The notes under the pieces are model-generated. The model saw nothing but the letters and a program-made list of their open reading frames with translations. It made no database searches and was not told the origin of the DNA. The translations under genes and the position numbers were made by a program. A stretch of DNA of 64,000 bases, taken from JBGSIC01 sp041751875. GTDB lineage: Bacteria > Bdellovibrionota > FAC87 > UBA2466 > JACKAF01. How positions within the stretch are numbered: position 1 is the first letter of the stretch; each line of letters starts with the position of its first letter. Location: the NCBI GenBank assembly GCA_041751875.1, contig JBGSIC010000024.1, positions 1 through 64,000 on the forward strand, in the 5' to 3' direction. Below, piece after piece: positions 32,842 through 40,428 of the stretch.

Positions 32842-33203
32842 TCTTTCGCCATCACCAGCTTAGTGTGTGAGGTTACAACAATTCTTTTATTTGCCTGCCG
32901 TTCGGATGCACTCAATTTCGATAAACGGTGAGCGGTCGGAAATCCTATGCTTGCCGTTTTAGAAGCTTTCGCGGGAGCACGTTTGGCAGCGCGCTTGCGC
33001 TTTGCTTTCTTTCCTTTCGAAATTTTTTCTTTCTTCACCTCAACCCCAGGCCGGGAGGCTTGAGGAGAGTTCGGAAGAATTCTTAGTTCATCGGCGTAAA
33101 CGAATTCGCCCCACACGTCGTCGGCACCAAAGGCACCCGAGTGGAGCATCATTCCGGTTACGGCGGTAGCAATCAGGATATAGCGCTTAAAGGACTTCTT
33201 CAT
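32838..33203 (-). CDS. Small exported basic protein
   Basis: ATG 33203 (seven residues after the first in-frame start at 33224) gives a signal peptide, MKKSFKRYILIATAVTGMMLHSGAFGA. The mature part of about 95 residues is Lys/Arg/Ala-rich in the middle (KKAKRKRAAKRAPAKA) with flanking VWGEFVYADELRILP and LSASERQANKRIVV. The basic stretch could bind peptidoglycan, DNA or LPS. No family was recognised. It converges with the DUF4412-like gene with a four-base overlap at the ends. Confidence 0.55.
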   Translation of the reverse strand: MKKSFKRYILIATAVTGMMLHSGAFGADDVWGEFVYADELRILPNSPQASRPGVEVKKEKISKGKKAKRKRAAKRAPAKASKTASIGFPTAHRLSKLSASERQANKRIVVTSHTKLVMAKD

Positions 33204-33595
33204 ACTTCCACCTTTGTAAGGCATTCAGGCAGTCGACCATAGGATGTGCAAGGGTAGTGCCGGAAATTCCAGGCTGGAATGGTCCGAGCGAGGTGTTGAT
33301 TAGGTTGACGTGCAAGCCAGCTAGATACTTAAAATAATGCAGAAATCCGGCGTTTACGTGAGAAACGGCGCCGAAAACTAATTAGGCGTCTGGCCATATT
33401 CTTTAAGTCTTCCAATAGTTTTGGGGCCAATGGATTGGAATGTGAAGACCCGCCTGTCACTGTCCAATCTTTTCAAGTACTTAGCTTTTGAGCGGAAGAG
33501 ACCAAAAAAGGGAGCCGTTCCAAGAGGTTAGGGTTAGCAAGGGAACGATGGCCTCAGGTTCAAGACTGTCTATTGTATAAGGTGGGTTAACGAAG
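33204..33595. other. Gene-free stretch upstream of the basic protein
   Basis: No ORF with coding character was seen on either strand. Position 33266-33280 holds the near-palindrome ATTCCAG-G-CTGGAAT, which may be an operator for the minus-strand gene that starts at 33203. The rest has no visible promoter, repeat or terminator. It ends at the 3' end of tRNA-Arg. Confidence 0.5.
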
Positions 33596-33669
33596 TGGGA
33601 CGTGCAGGGCTCGAACCTGCGACCTTTTGCTTCGGAGGCAAACGCTCTATCCAGCTGAGCTAACGTCCC
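33596..33669 (-). tRNA. tRNA-Arg (CCG)
   Basis: The minus strand folds as a cloverleaf: acceptor GGGACGT/ACGTCCC, D arm GCTC-GAGC, anticodon stem TTTGC/GCAAA with loop CTCCGAA (anticodon CCG), and T arm GCAGG-TTCGAGC-CCTGC. The discriminator is A, and CCA is not encoded. A 20-bp piece of its 5' end is repeated at 33756-33775. Confidence 0.95.
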
Positions 33670-33670
33670 A
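33651..33670. repeat. 20-bp repeat, copy 1 (tRNA-Arg 5' end)
   Basis: CCAGCTGAGCTAACGTCCCA is the complement of the tRNA-Arg acceptor strand and D-arm start. It occurs again, identical, at 33756-33775. Confidence 0.9.
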
Positions 33671-33755
33671 TGCAAAAAACTCCAAACCCCCACTTTCCAC
33701 GACTTTGCTGCTTACATCGCGTAACGCTCTCTTTGGGCTCGCCCTGCTCGCATGG

Positions 33756-33775
33756 CCAGCTGAGCTAACGTCCCA
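33756..33775. repeat. 20-bp repeat, copy 2 (tRNA-Arg fragment)
   Basis: Identical to the first 20 bp inside tRNA-Arg, 105 bp away; after this the sequence departs from the tRNA. It is a duplicate fragment, as left by an integrated element or a recombined tandem tRNA. It cannot fold as a tRNA on its own. Confidence 0.85.
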
Positions 33776-33985
33776 AAATATGCACGGGACAAAAGCCTTC
33801 TTGAGGGCTATCGCGCCTTCCCGTGCAAGCAGCCCAGACTTGGCAAGGAGCAACCTTACGCATAGCGGAAAAAATCCGCAATAGAACTCTTACCGCGCCT
33901 GGCTATCGCGGGGTGTGAAGCGGGGCAACCTAGTGCACAGCGGAAACTATCCCTGCCAACCCATCATTTATAACCGCTGTGTATC

Positions 33986-33994
33986 TGCTATAAT
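33986..33994 (+). promoter_or_regulatory. Extended -10 promoter of envelope sugar operon
   Basis: TGCTATAAT is a consensus TATAAT with the TGn extension, 59 bases before ATG 34054. No good -35 is visible, as is common with extended -10 elements. Transcription would begin near 34001 and cover the methyltransferase, flavoprotein and GT-C genes. Confidence 0.55.
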
Positions 33995-34053
33995 TAAAGC
34001 TCAGCCCTTCTTCTTTATTTTCTACCTAAATTCCCTTTTCACGAGGAACTTAA

Positions 34054-35028
34054 ATGATCGCCACCCAGACACCCGAACGGGAGAATGTTTCTTCCCATGC
34101 GTCTTCAAAAACAGATGTGTTTTTCGAGGAAGTTTCCTGCAACCTTTGCGGTTCGGAAGACGTTACCGTCAAATACGAAGGCACAACGGATCAAGATACA
34201 AAAAAGATGCTCGATTCCTACAGTGCATCGGGAAACTTCATTTCCAAAGAGACACTCGTGACTTGCGATCACTGTGACCTAGTTTTTACCTCCCCGCGGC
34301 TGTCACGTCAGTTTATTCTTAAGGGATACACGGAAAACAACGACCCAGGTTACGTTTCTCAAGCTGAGGGACGCATTACAAGTTTCAAGGCCTGTTTGAA
34401 GAAAGTGGCTCGCTTCCAGAAAGTGGGAAAAGTTCTTGATGTCGGCGCCGCAGCGGGATTCTTTTTAAAAGTGGCCAAAGATGCTGGCTGGGAAACTTTC
34501 GGGATTGAACCGAGCAAATATCTCTCTGAGTTTGGTAATAAAAGCTACGGCGTCAACATTCATCAGGGCACAATCGAAGACATGCCGAACTGGAACACCA
34601 AGATGGACGTGGTGACGTTGTGGGACGTACTTGAACACACATTTGATCCGAAAGACGTGCTCAAGCGATGTAATGCATACCTTCGCGACGGTGGCCACGT
34701 GGTTGTGAACTATCCGAACATTGCGAACTGGATGGCTCGGCTTGCAGGAAGAAATTACTGGTTTATCATTTCTGTGCACCTTTTCTATTTCACTCCGAAG
34801 ACCATCAAGAAAATGCTCGAAGAAACTGGTTTTGAAGTAGTCGAAAGTGGCCCGCATTTTCAAACCCTTGAGTTGGGGTACTTAGTTTATCGTTTGGAAG
34901 CTTACCTCCCCCGGATTGCTAAGCTCATGAAAAAAGTGGTTTCGCTTCTCAGAATGGAGAAAGCGCTTATTCCGTACTACGCCGCTCAAAGCCGGGTGAT
35001 TGCAAGAAAGGTAAAAGGCACATGCTAG
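34054..35028 (+). CDS. SAM-dependent methyltransferase with N-terminal zinc motif
   Basis: ATG 34054 follows GAGGA by six bases. Residues 27-80 hold two Cys pairs (CNLCGS and CDHCDL) that likely bind zinc, as in C-methyltransferases of sugar pathways. The Rossmann core begins VGKVLDVGAAAGFFLKVAKDAGW (motif I GxGxG variant), with WDVLEHTFDP (acidic post-motif) and GGHVVVNYPNIANW later. The combination zinc motif plus Methyltransf_23-like core suits methylation of nucleotide sugars or small molecules in surface polymer synthesis. It overlaps the next gene by seven bases. Confidence 0.78.
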   Translation: MIATQTPERENVSSHASSKTDVFFEEVSCNLCGSEDVTVKYEGTTDQDTKKMLDSYSASGNFISKETLVTCDHCDLVFTSPRLSRQFILKGYTENNDPGYVSQAEGRITSFKACLKKVARFQKVGKVLDVGAAAGFFLKVAKDAGWETFGIEPSKYLSEFGNKSYGVNIHQGTIEDMPNWNTKMDVVTLWDVLEHTFDPKDVLKRCNAYLRDGGHVVVNYPNIANWMARLAGRNYWFIISVHLFYFTPKTIKKMLEETGFEVVESGPHFQTLELGYLVYRLEAYLPRIAKLMKKVVSLLRMEKALIPYYAAQSRVIARKVKGTC

Positions 35029-36440
35029 AGAAGAAAAAGATTGTCGTACTCGGAGCGGGTGTCACGGGGCTTGCCGCTGCGTACAAGCTGAGCCTGCAAA
35101 AGAACTATGAAGTGCATGTTATTGAGAAGTCACCCGTTATTGGCGGGCTCTGTTCCTCGTTCAAGGAAGGCGACTTCATTTTGGACTACGGTCCTCATAA
35201 GTTCTACACGCTCATCGATGGCATCGTGGAAGAACTTGAAGATATTATGGACGGAGAGCTGCTGATTCGCGATAAGGCACAGAGTCTTTTCATGAACGGA
35301 AAGTTCTTCACCTTTCCCCTTAAACTCACCGAAATGCTCACGCGTTTTCCGCTACATAAGAGCGTGTTTATCCTGATGAGCTTCTTTGTGCAAACTGTGA
35401 AGAGTTTCATCACGCGCAAGCCTTCTCGTACCTACGAAGAGTTCATTACAGAGCGTTTCGGACGTGGGCTTTACGCCTCAATCTTTGAGCCACTTGCCAA
35501 AAAGATCTATGGCAATCCCAGCGACTTGGATCGCAAGCTGGCGGAAGTGCGCATTTCCTCGCCGGGGCTGGTTTCCGTGATAAAGCAGCTCTTGTTCAGC
35601 AAAAAAGATCGTACTCTTTCTGCGCCAAAGTTCCATTACCCGCGATTTGGGTATGGTCGTATTCCAGAAAAGCTCAAGGAAAAAGCTGAGAAGAACGGGG
35701 CCCAGTTTCATTTGAGTGCGACGGTCACAGCGATTCATAAAAGCGGCGATAAAATCAATGCCGTCACGATTAAAGCGGAGGGGGTTGGTACGATGACCAT
35801 TCCCTGCGAAGCGCTTATTTACACCATTCCCATCTCTCAGATTGGAAAGCTTTTGGTTGATGCGCCCGAATCGTTGCAGAACACCTGCAGCCAAGTCAAA
35901 TCACGCAATACGATCATTTACTATTTCTTGCTCAAATCGAAGCCCGTGTTGCCTTCCATGTGGGTGTTCTATCCGGAACAAAAATTTAGATTTGGTCGCC
36001 TAAGTGAAATGAACAAATTCTCTCCCGATACTGTCCCCGCCGGACACACTGCGCTCATGGTAGATTTTACTTGCGAGCCAAGTGACCCGGCCTGGAAGAT
36101 GAATGATCAAGAACTGGGCGAAATGCTTCTAAAAGAACTTGATTCCCTCAAGCTCTTTAAGCGTGAGCAAATCGTGAAACAGTTTTCCAAGCGTTTTGAA
36201 AGCTTCTACCCTGTTTATCACGTGGGCTTTCAAAAGCAGCTCGATTCAATTCGTGATCTTGAGACTCAGTTTCCCAATCTCTACTTCATTGGTCGTCACG
36301 GCGACTTCAACTACAATAACGCAGATCAATGTTTGGATATGGGCTTTCAAGCAGCCCAGCAAATTGTGGACGGTGGTTCGATCGAAGACTGGCGCCTTGT
36401 GCGCTCAGAGCGATTCGATCGCTACAAAATTGTCGATTAA
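35022..36440 (+). CDS. FAD-dependent amine-oxidase-like protein
   Basis: The N-terminus has the Rossmann dinucleotide motif KIVVLGAGVTGLAAAYKL followed by EVHVIEKSPVIGGLCSSF, the signature of protoporphyrinogen-oxidase, UDP-galactopyranose-mutase and amine-oxidase flavoproteins. DYGPHKFYTL at about 55 and the C-terminal YNNADQCLDMGFQAAQQ (FAD site) support the fold. In surface-sugar clusters such proteins act as mutases or desaturases, and the neighbours (methyltransferase, GT-C) point that way. Substrate unknown. ATG 35022 overlaps the upstream stop. Confidence 0.75.
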   Translation: MLEKKKIVVLGAGVTGLAAAYKLSLQKNYEVHVIEKSPVIGGLCSSFKEGDFILDYGPHKFYTLIDGIVEELEDIMDGELLIRDKAQSLFMNGKFFTFPLKLTEMLTRFPLHKSVFILMSFFVQTVKSFITRKPSRTYEEFITERFGRGLYASIFEPLAKKIYGNPSDLDRKLAEVRISSPGLVSVIKQLLFSKKDRTLSAPKFHYPRFGYGRIPEKLKEKAEKNGAQFHLSATVTAIHKSGDKINAVTIKAEGVGTMTIPCEALIYTIPISQIGKLLVDAPESLQNTCSQVKSRNTIIYYFLLKSKPVLPSMWVFYPEQKFRFGRLSEMNKFSPDTVPAGHTALMVDFTCEPSDPAWKMNDQELGEMLLKELDSLKLFKREQIVKQFSKRFESFYPVYHVGFQKQLDSIRDLETQFPNLYFIGRHGDFNYNNADQCLDMGFQAAQQIVDGGSIEDWRLVRSERFDRYKIVD

Positions 36441-36457
36441 AGTTCACCCTCTGAACC

Positions 36458-37951
36458 ATGTCTCTTAAAAAATGCTTACTCGCCTTTTGTTTGTGGGTAG
36501 GCGTAACCTCTTGGATTGTTGTTAAAGAAGCGCGGCCCCCCGCGACCGATATCTTTTTGTTTAAAGAAGCGGGCGTGAACTGGGCTCAGACCGGTAAGTT
36601 TCAGGTCAAAAACCTTCCCCACATGCCTCCCAACGAGGCGATGACCTACGCCTACTATCCCCCCCTTTATCCGTTGTTGTTCGGTGTTTGGACAAAGGCC
36701 TTCGGCATTGGTTTACGGCAGTCGATTGCGTTCGACAGCATCCTGCGTGCCTTGCGAACGGCTTTGATTTTTCTGCTTGCGACAGTGTTTGCTCAGGGCT
36801 GGGCGCGTGGGACACCATTTGGAAGCGCTAAGCTTCTGCTTGTGGGAGTGATCTTAAGTTTAGTATCGAGCGACGGTGATCGGCCAGACGAACTTGCTTT
36901 GGTTTTGGGACTTCTCAGCTGGCTGAGTCTTTATAAACTTCCCTATGAGAAGTGGTGGTTTACGGCAGTTTTATTGGGGCTTTGTGGTGCCACTTCGCCA
37001 GCCGGTGGCTTGCTTTTCGCGGCAGGCGTTGCCGTGGTTCTCGCCAAAGAAAAGCGATGGATGAATCTCTGCGGTATCGGTGGAGTGGCCTTCCTTTGTT
37101 TCCTAATCTGTAATTTTTCTTTTTATACTGAGGGTTGGACCGCGTTTCTGCGTTTCCGCGCCCAGGCTACGCTTTCGAATTTTCCCTACCTAGCTCCTTG
37201 GAAAGCCGGTTGGGGGGCGTTCTTTGTTACGTGGAACCACGCCTTTCAGCACTCGGTTAAAGTGGGCGCACCTTACCTTCTTTCGTTTTGTATCCTGGCG
37301 ACTGGAGTAGGCTATACGCTGTTCGAAAATCGTCGCAACTTACCTCCATTACTCAGACTCACCTGGTTCCTTGCGATGGGATACGCCGTCGTTTGCCTCT
37401 GGGTGTGGACGCTTCAACCCTATTATTTTTGGATGGCGTCGATACCGCTGCTTGCGGTGGCACTTGCGCTGCCTTCTTTCTGGAACCGTTCGAACTGGGG
37501 AATGACAATTGTTTTGGTGCTGGCTCTGACACCGATTTTTCAACGCGAATTCAAAGGCTATTTGCATGCGCTGCAACGTCCGCCCGGGCAGCAGAGTGAA
37601 ACAATTGCACGCGAGGTCCTGACGCACCTAGATCCGAAAGCGACACTAGCGATTGAACCTGATCAGTACTTTACGTTCAGAGGAATTCATCCCGTTGATA
37701 ATCTTACCTACGTTTGTGAACATTTGAACGAGTACCAGTACGTGTACGCCACACCCCGCACTACCAGGCGAGATCGCGCGGTTCCGACGCCCATTTTGTG
37801 CGCCAATGCTAGTGACTGTTTTACCTTGGTCGAGGACCAATCAAGCCGAGAAGTATTTGAAGTGCTAGGTTTCGAAACGCCCTACTTCGTTCGTGGGAAC
37901 GGCGGCGCTCTGTATGAAAATACTAAGTGTCTATCTTCCGTGGATTCTTAA
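36458..37951 (+). CDS. GT-C-like multi-span membrane glycosyltransferase
   Basis: About 10-11 hydrophobic spans are seen, with an early periplasmic loop, ATDIFLFKEAGVNWAQTGKF and MTYAYYPPLYPLLFG at about 35-75. An acidic residue and a Tyr-Pro-Pro motif in the first loop are typical of polyprenol-phosphate sugar transferases (GT39/ArnT-like). The last 110 residues form a periplasmic domain (PDQYFTFRGIHPVDNLTYV). It probably moves a lipid-linked sugar onto a periplasmic acceptor such as LPS or protein. It lies 17 bp after the flavoprotein and ends the operon, four bases before the AGGTGCC hairpin. Confidence 0.65.
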   Translation: MSLKKCLLAFCLWVGVTSWIVVKEARPPATDIFLFKEAGVNWAQTGKFQVKNLPHMPPNEAMTYAYYPPLYPLLFGVWTKAFGIGLRQSIAFDSILRALRTALIFLLATVFAQGWARGTPFGSAKLLLVGVILSLVSSDGDRPDELALVLGLLSWLSLYKLPYEKWWFTAVLLGLCGATSPAGGLLFAAGVAVVLAKEKRWMNLCGIGGVAFLCFLICNFSFYTEGWTAFLRFRAQATLSNFPYLAPWKAGWGAFFVTWNHAFQHSVKVGAPYLLSFCILATGVGYTLFENRRNLPPLLRLTWFLAMGYAVVCLWVWTLQPYYFWMASIPLLAVALALPSFWNRSNWGMTIVLVLALTPIFQREFKGYLHALQRPPGQQSETIAREVLTHLDPKATLAIEPDQYFTFRGIHPVDNLTYVCEHLNEYQYVYATPRTTRRDRAVPTPILCANASDCFTLVEDQSSREVFEVLGFETPYFVRGNGGALYENTKCLSSVDS

Positions 37952-37954
37952 GAG

Positions 37955-38003
37955 AGGTGCCAGGTCACTTTTGGTACTTCATCCCAAAAGTGCACAGGCA
38001 CCT
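37955..38003. repeat. AGGTGCC-bounded inverted repeat at a convergent gene end
   Basis: Arms AGGTGCC (37955-37961) plus CACTTTTGG pair with CCAAAAGTG plus GGCACCT (ending 38003), separated by a 4x4 internal loop and a 9-base hairpin loop. It covers the stop region of mtaB and the end of the GT-C gene. The same outer heptamer bounds the hairpin at 50730-50894. It could act as a two-way terminator, although no T-run follows, or be a REP-like element. Confidence 0.75.
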
Positions 38004-39283
38004 GAAACCTCTGCCCAAACCTGGCCTTTTTCCACTTGGGATAGTGTGCACTGAGCAAGCTGCTTGGCTTGCGCGGAAAGCGTACGCGTTCGGGTCGGAA
38101 TATAGTTTTCGGTGTGCCCCATCCAAACACCAGGCTCTTTTTCCCGAGGTTTTTCCCATATCACCGCTTTTTGCTTTCCTAGCTGAGACCGTAAAAAGGC
38201 ATCGTACCGGGTGTCGCTCATGTCGCGTAAGCGCAAGGCTCTATCCGCAATGACTGCCGGATCAACGGGATCGGGTAGGGTAGCGGCAACTGTCTGACGA
38301 CGAGCTGAAAACGGAAAAACATGCAGCTTGGTCCAGGGCGAGTCTTTCAAACATTTTACCGTCTGCTCAAAGTCCTCATCTGTTTCTCCTGGAAACCCTA
38401 CAATCATGTCCACGCCGATAAAAACGTCGGGCTCCTGAGCGACGAGCTTGCGTGTGACTTCCACAAACTCGGAGGCTTTGTAAATTCGTCGCATGGCTTT
38501 AAGAATGCGATCACTTCCGCTCTGCAACGCAATATGGAAATGCGGACACAGGCGGGGTTCTTTCCCCACGTGAGCGATAAGCGAGTCGGGAATTTCAAAA
38601 GGATCCAAAGTGCTCAGGCGAATGCGCGGGCCTTCGTCTAAAGCGAAGGCTTCTTTAAGAAGGGTCTCTAAATCTGTGTTCAGATCCCAGCCGTAGTGAG
38701 CCAGGTGAATCCCCGTGAGTACCACTTCTTGATAACCCTGGGCGTAGGCATCACTGATCTGCTTGAGAATAACGGTTTTTGGTAGGCTACGGCTTCGACC
38801 CCGTGCCTGCGGAATAATGCAGAAACTACAGTTAAAGTTGCATCCGTCTTGAACCTTAATGGAGGCCCGGGCGCGTTGACTGCCCAAAAAAACTTCGGGA
38901 AGAAAGCCCGAGCTAGGAGAAACTTGGTCTTTGGCGAGTGTTTCTGTGGCCGCGTGGCGCATGAGTTCCAAAACGCGAAACTTTTCCGCCGTACCCAGTA
39001 CAAAATCGATTCCGTCGATGCCAAGTAGAGCGTCTTTGCCCACCTGACCGTAACATCCAATGACGGCCACCAAAGAAGCAGGATTTTGTTTCTTAAAGCG
39101 TCGGACCTGGTTGCGTGCATCGCGGTCGGCACTTTCCGTGACCGTGCAGCTATTGATTACGTAACCATCGGCAAATTCAGTGTCAGGGACAACCGTAAAA
39201 CCTTTCTTAAGTGCTTCGCTCCAGAGAAAGTCTGTGTCCACGCTATTGGCGCGGCAACCAAAGGTTTTAAACGCCAACTTCAT
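37979..39283 (-). CDS. mtaB: tRNA t6A37 methylthiotransferase MtaB
   Basis: The three-part methylthiotransferase layout is seen: an N-terminal UPF0004 domain with Cys in KTFGCRAN, INSCTVTESAD and VIGCYGQVG; a radical SAM core with CNFNCSFCIIPQARGRSRS (CxxxCxxC); and a C-terminal TRAM-like tail. The CRAN and IPQARGRSRS forms suit MtaB rather than MiaB or RimO. It converts t6A37 to ms2t6A37 in tRNAs reading ANN codons. The ATG overlaps the stop of mnmA (39280-39283), so tRNA sulfur genes are translationally linked. Its 3' end is inside an inverted repeat. Confidence 0.92.
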   Translation of the reverse strand: MKLAFKTFGCRANSVDTDFLWSEALKKGFTVVPDTEFADGYVINSCTVTESADRDARNQVRRFKKQNPASLVAVIGCYGQVGKDALLGIDGIDFVLGTAEKFRVLELMRHAATETLAKDQVSPSSGFLPEVFLGSQRARASIKVQDGCNFNCSFCIIPQARGRSRSLPKTVILKQISDAYAQGYQEVVLTGIHLAHYGWDLNTDLETLLKEAFALDEGPRIRLSTLDPFEIPDSLIAHVGKEPRLCPHFHIALQSGSDRILKAMRRIYKASEFVEVTRKLVAQEPDVFIGVDMIVGFPGETDEDFEQTVKCLKDSPWTKLHVFPFSARRQTVAATLPDPVDPAVIADRALRLRDMSDTRYDAFLRSQLGKQKAVIWEKPREKEPGVWMGHTENYIPTRTRTLSAQAKQLAQCTLSQVEKGQVWAEVSGACALLG

Positions 39284-40416
39284 AACGCTTTTTGGAAGGA
39301 TTCTTCGCGGTCCTCGATCCAGCCGCCGCCTAATACGCGATCCTCGTGGTAAAACACCAGAGCCTGACCCGGCGTGATGGCTCTTTGCGGTTTTTCGAAT
39401 CGCACTTCAACGCGGTTATCTAACAAAGGATAAACTTCAACTTCGCTTTCCACGGAGCGGTAACGAATTTTCGCTTTGCAGTTTAGTTTTTGATCTAAGC
39501 GGGGTGGGTTGACCCACTTGCAGTGGGAAACTGTGCACTTGCTCTGCATCAGAGCTTCTTCTGGACCTACCATCACTTCACTGCTGTGTTTGTTCAGTGA
39601 AACCACATAAAGGGGATCTTTCGACTGTACGCCTACACCCTTGCGTTGGCCGATCGTGAACTGATGCAAACCGTTATGTTCTCCCACCACATTTCCGGCG
39701 GTATCAACAATTTTTCCGGACTTTAAAAACTCGGCAGGCACTTTCTTTTCGATAAAGTCTGCATAGCTTCGAGACTGAACGAAACAAATCTCTTGGCTGT
39801 CGGGTTTGTTCGCTACACCGAGGTTTAGCTTACGAGCGATTTCTCGCACTTCGTCTTTTTCAAAAGAGCCGACTGGAAACAGCGTTCGGGCTAAATCCTG
39901 TTGGTTCATGGTGAACAAGAAGTAGGATTGGTCTTTGAGAAAGTCTTTTCCTTTGCACAGTTCGTACTCAGTGCTCATGGAGTTGTAACGAACGGTGGCG
40001 TAGTGTCCCGTGGCTAAATAGTCAGCCCCGAGATCAAGGGCCCAATCCATTAAGTGACGAAACTTCACCTTTTCGTTGCACTTCACACAGGGATTGGGAG
40101 TGCGCCCATTCATATATTCGTGCACAAAATTATCGATTACTTCCGACTGGAAGCGGTCTTCCATGTTTGCCACGTAAAACGGAATATCGAGTTGGTTTGC
40201 GACCCGACGCGCGTCGGAGATATCTGTTAGCGAGCAGCAGGTTCCAAATTTGTTCTCGGTTTCTGCCGCCATGTCATGCAACTGAAGCGAAATTCCAATC
40301 ACTTCGTGCCCCCGCTGTTTTAGCCAACCAGCGGCAACGGAGCTATCCACTCCTCCACTCATGGCGACAACAATTTTGGAGCCCTTTTTAGGCTCGAGAT
40401 TCGTTAGGGCATTCAT
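39280..40416 (-). CDS. mnmA: tRNA-specific 2-thiouridylase MnmA
   Basis: PP-loop ATPase with SGGVDSSVAAGWL at about 20-32, an Asp-rich second part, NPCVKCNEKVKF (catalytic Cys about 110) and QEICFVQ (second Cys about 205). The length of 378 is normal. MnmA adenylates U34 of tRNA-Lys, Glu and Gln and adds sulfur received from a cysteine desulfurase. The desulfurase gene is upstream with 12 bp between them, giving a compact sulfur relay. The order is desulfurase-mnmA-mtaB. Confidence 0.95.
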   Translation of the reverse strand: MNALTNLEPKKGSKIVVAMSGGVDSSVAAGWLKQRGHEVIGISLQLHDMAAETENKFGTCCSLTDISDARRVANQLDIPFYVANMEDRFQSEVIDNFVHEYMNGRTPNPCVKCNEKVKFRHLMDWALDLGADYLATGHYATVRYNSMSTEYELCKGKDFLKDQSYFLFTMNQQDLARTLFPVGSFEKDEVREIARKLNLGVANKPDSQEICFVQSRSYADFIEKKVPAEFLKSGKIVDTAGNVVGEHNGLHQFTIGQRKGVGVQSKDPLYVVSLNKHSSEVMVGPEEALMQSKCTVSHCKWVNPPRLDQKLNCKAKIRYRSVESEVEVYPLLDNRVEVRFEKPQRAITPGQALVFYHEDRVLGGGWIEDREESFQKAL

Positions 40417-40428
40417 GCGGCAGGTTTA

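Larger units (their letters stand above)
33671..34053. other. Gene-free stretch with decayed repeats and inverted repeat
   Basis: Contains the tRNA fragment (33756-33775), an inverted repeat TGCACGGGA...TCCCGTGCA (33781-33789 and 33819-33827), and two imperfect copies of GCAACCT-n-GCA-n-AGCGGAAA starting at 33850 and 33925, each 40-50 bp after a GGCTATCGCG. No ORF is convincing. A promoter for the following gene is at 33986-33994. The repeats look like decayed duplications. Confidence 0.55.

Noticed and set aside
33915..34277. Plus-strand ORF before the methyltransferase
   Set aside because: It overlaps the methyltransferase gene in another frame, has no ribosome site and holds repeat-derived sequence.
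37955..38003. Classical rho-independent terminator
   Set aside because: A stem is present, but no T-run follows on either strand, and the loop and stem share motifs with the other hairpin.
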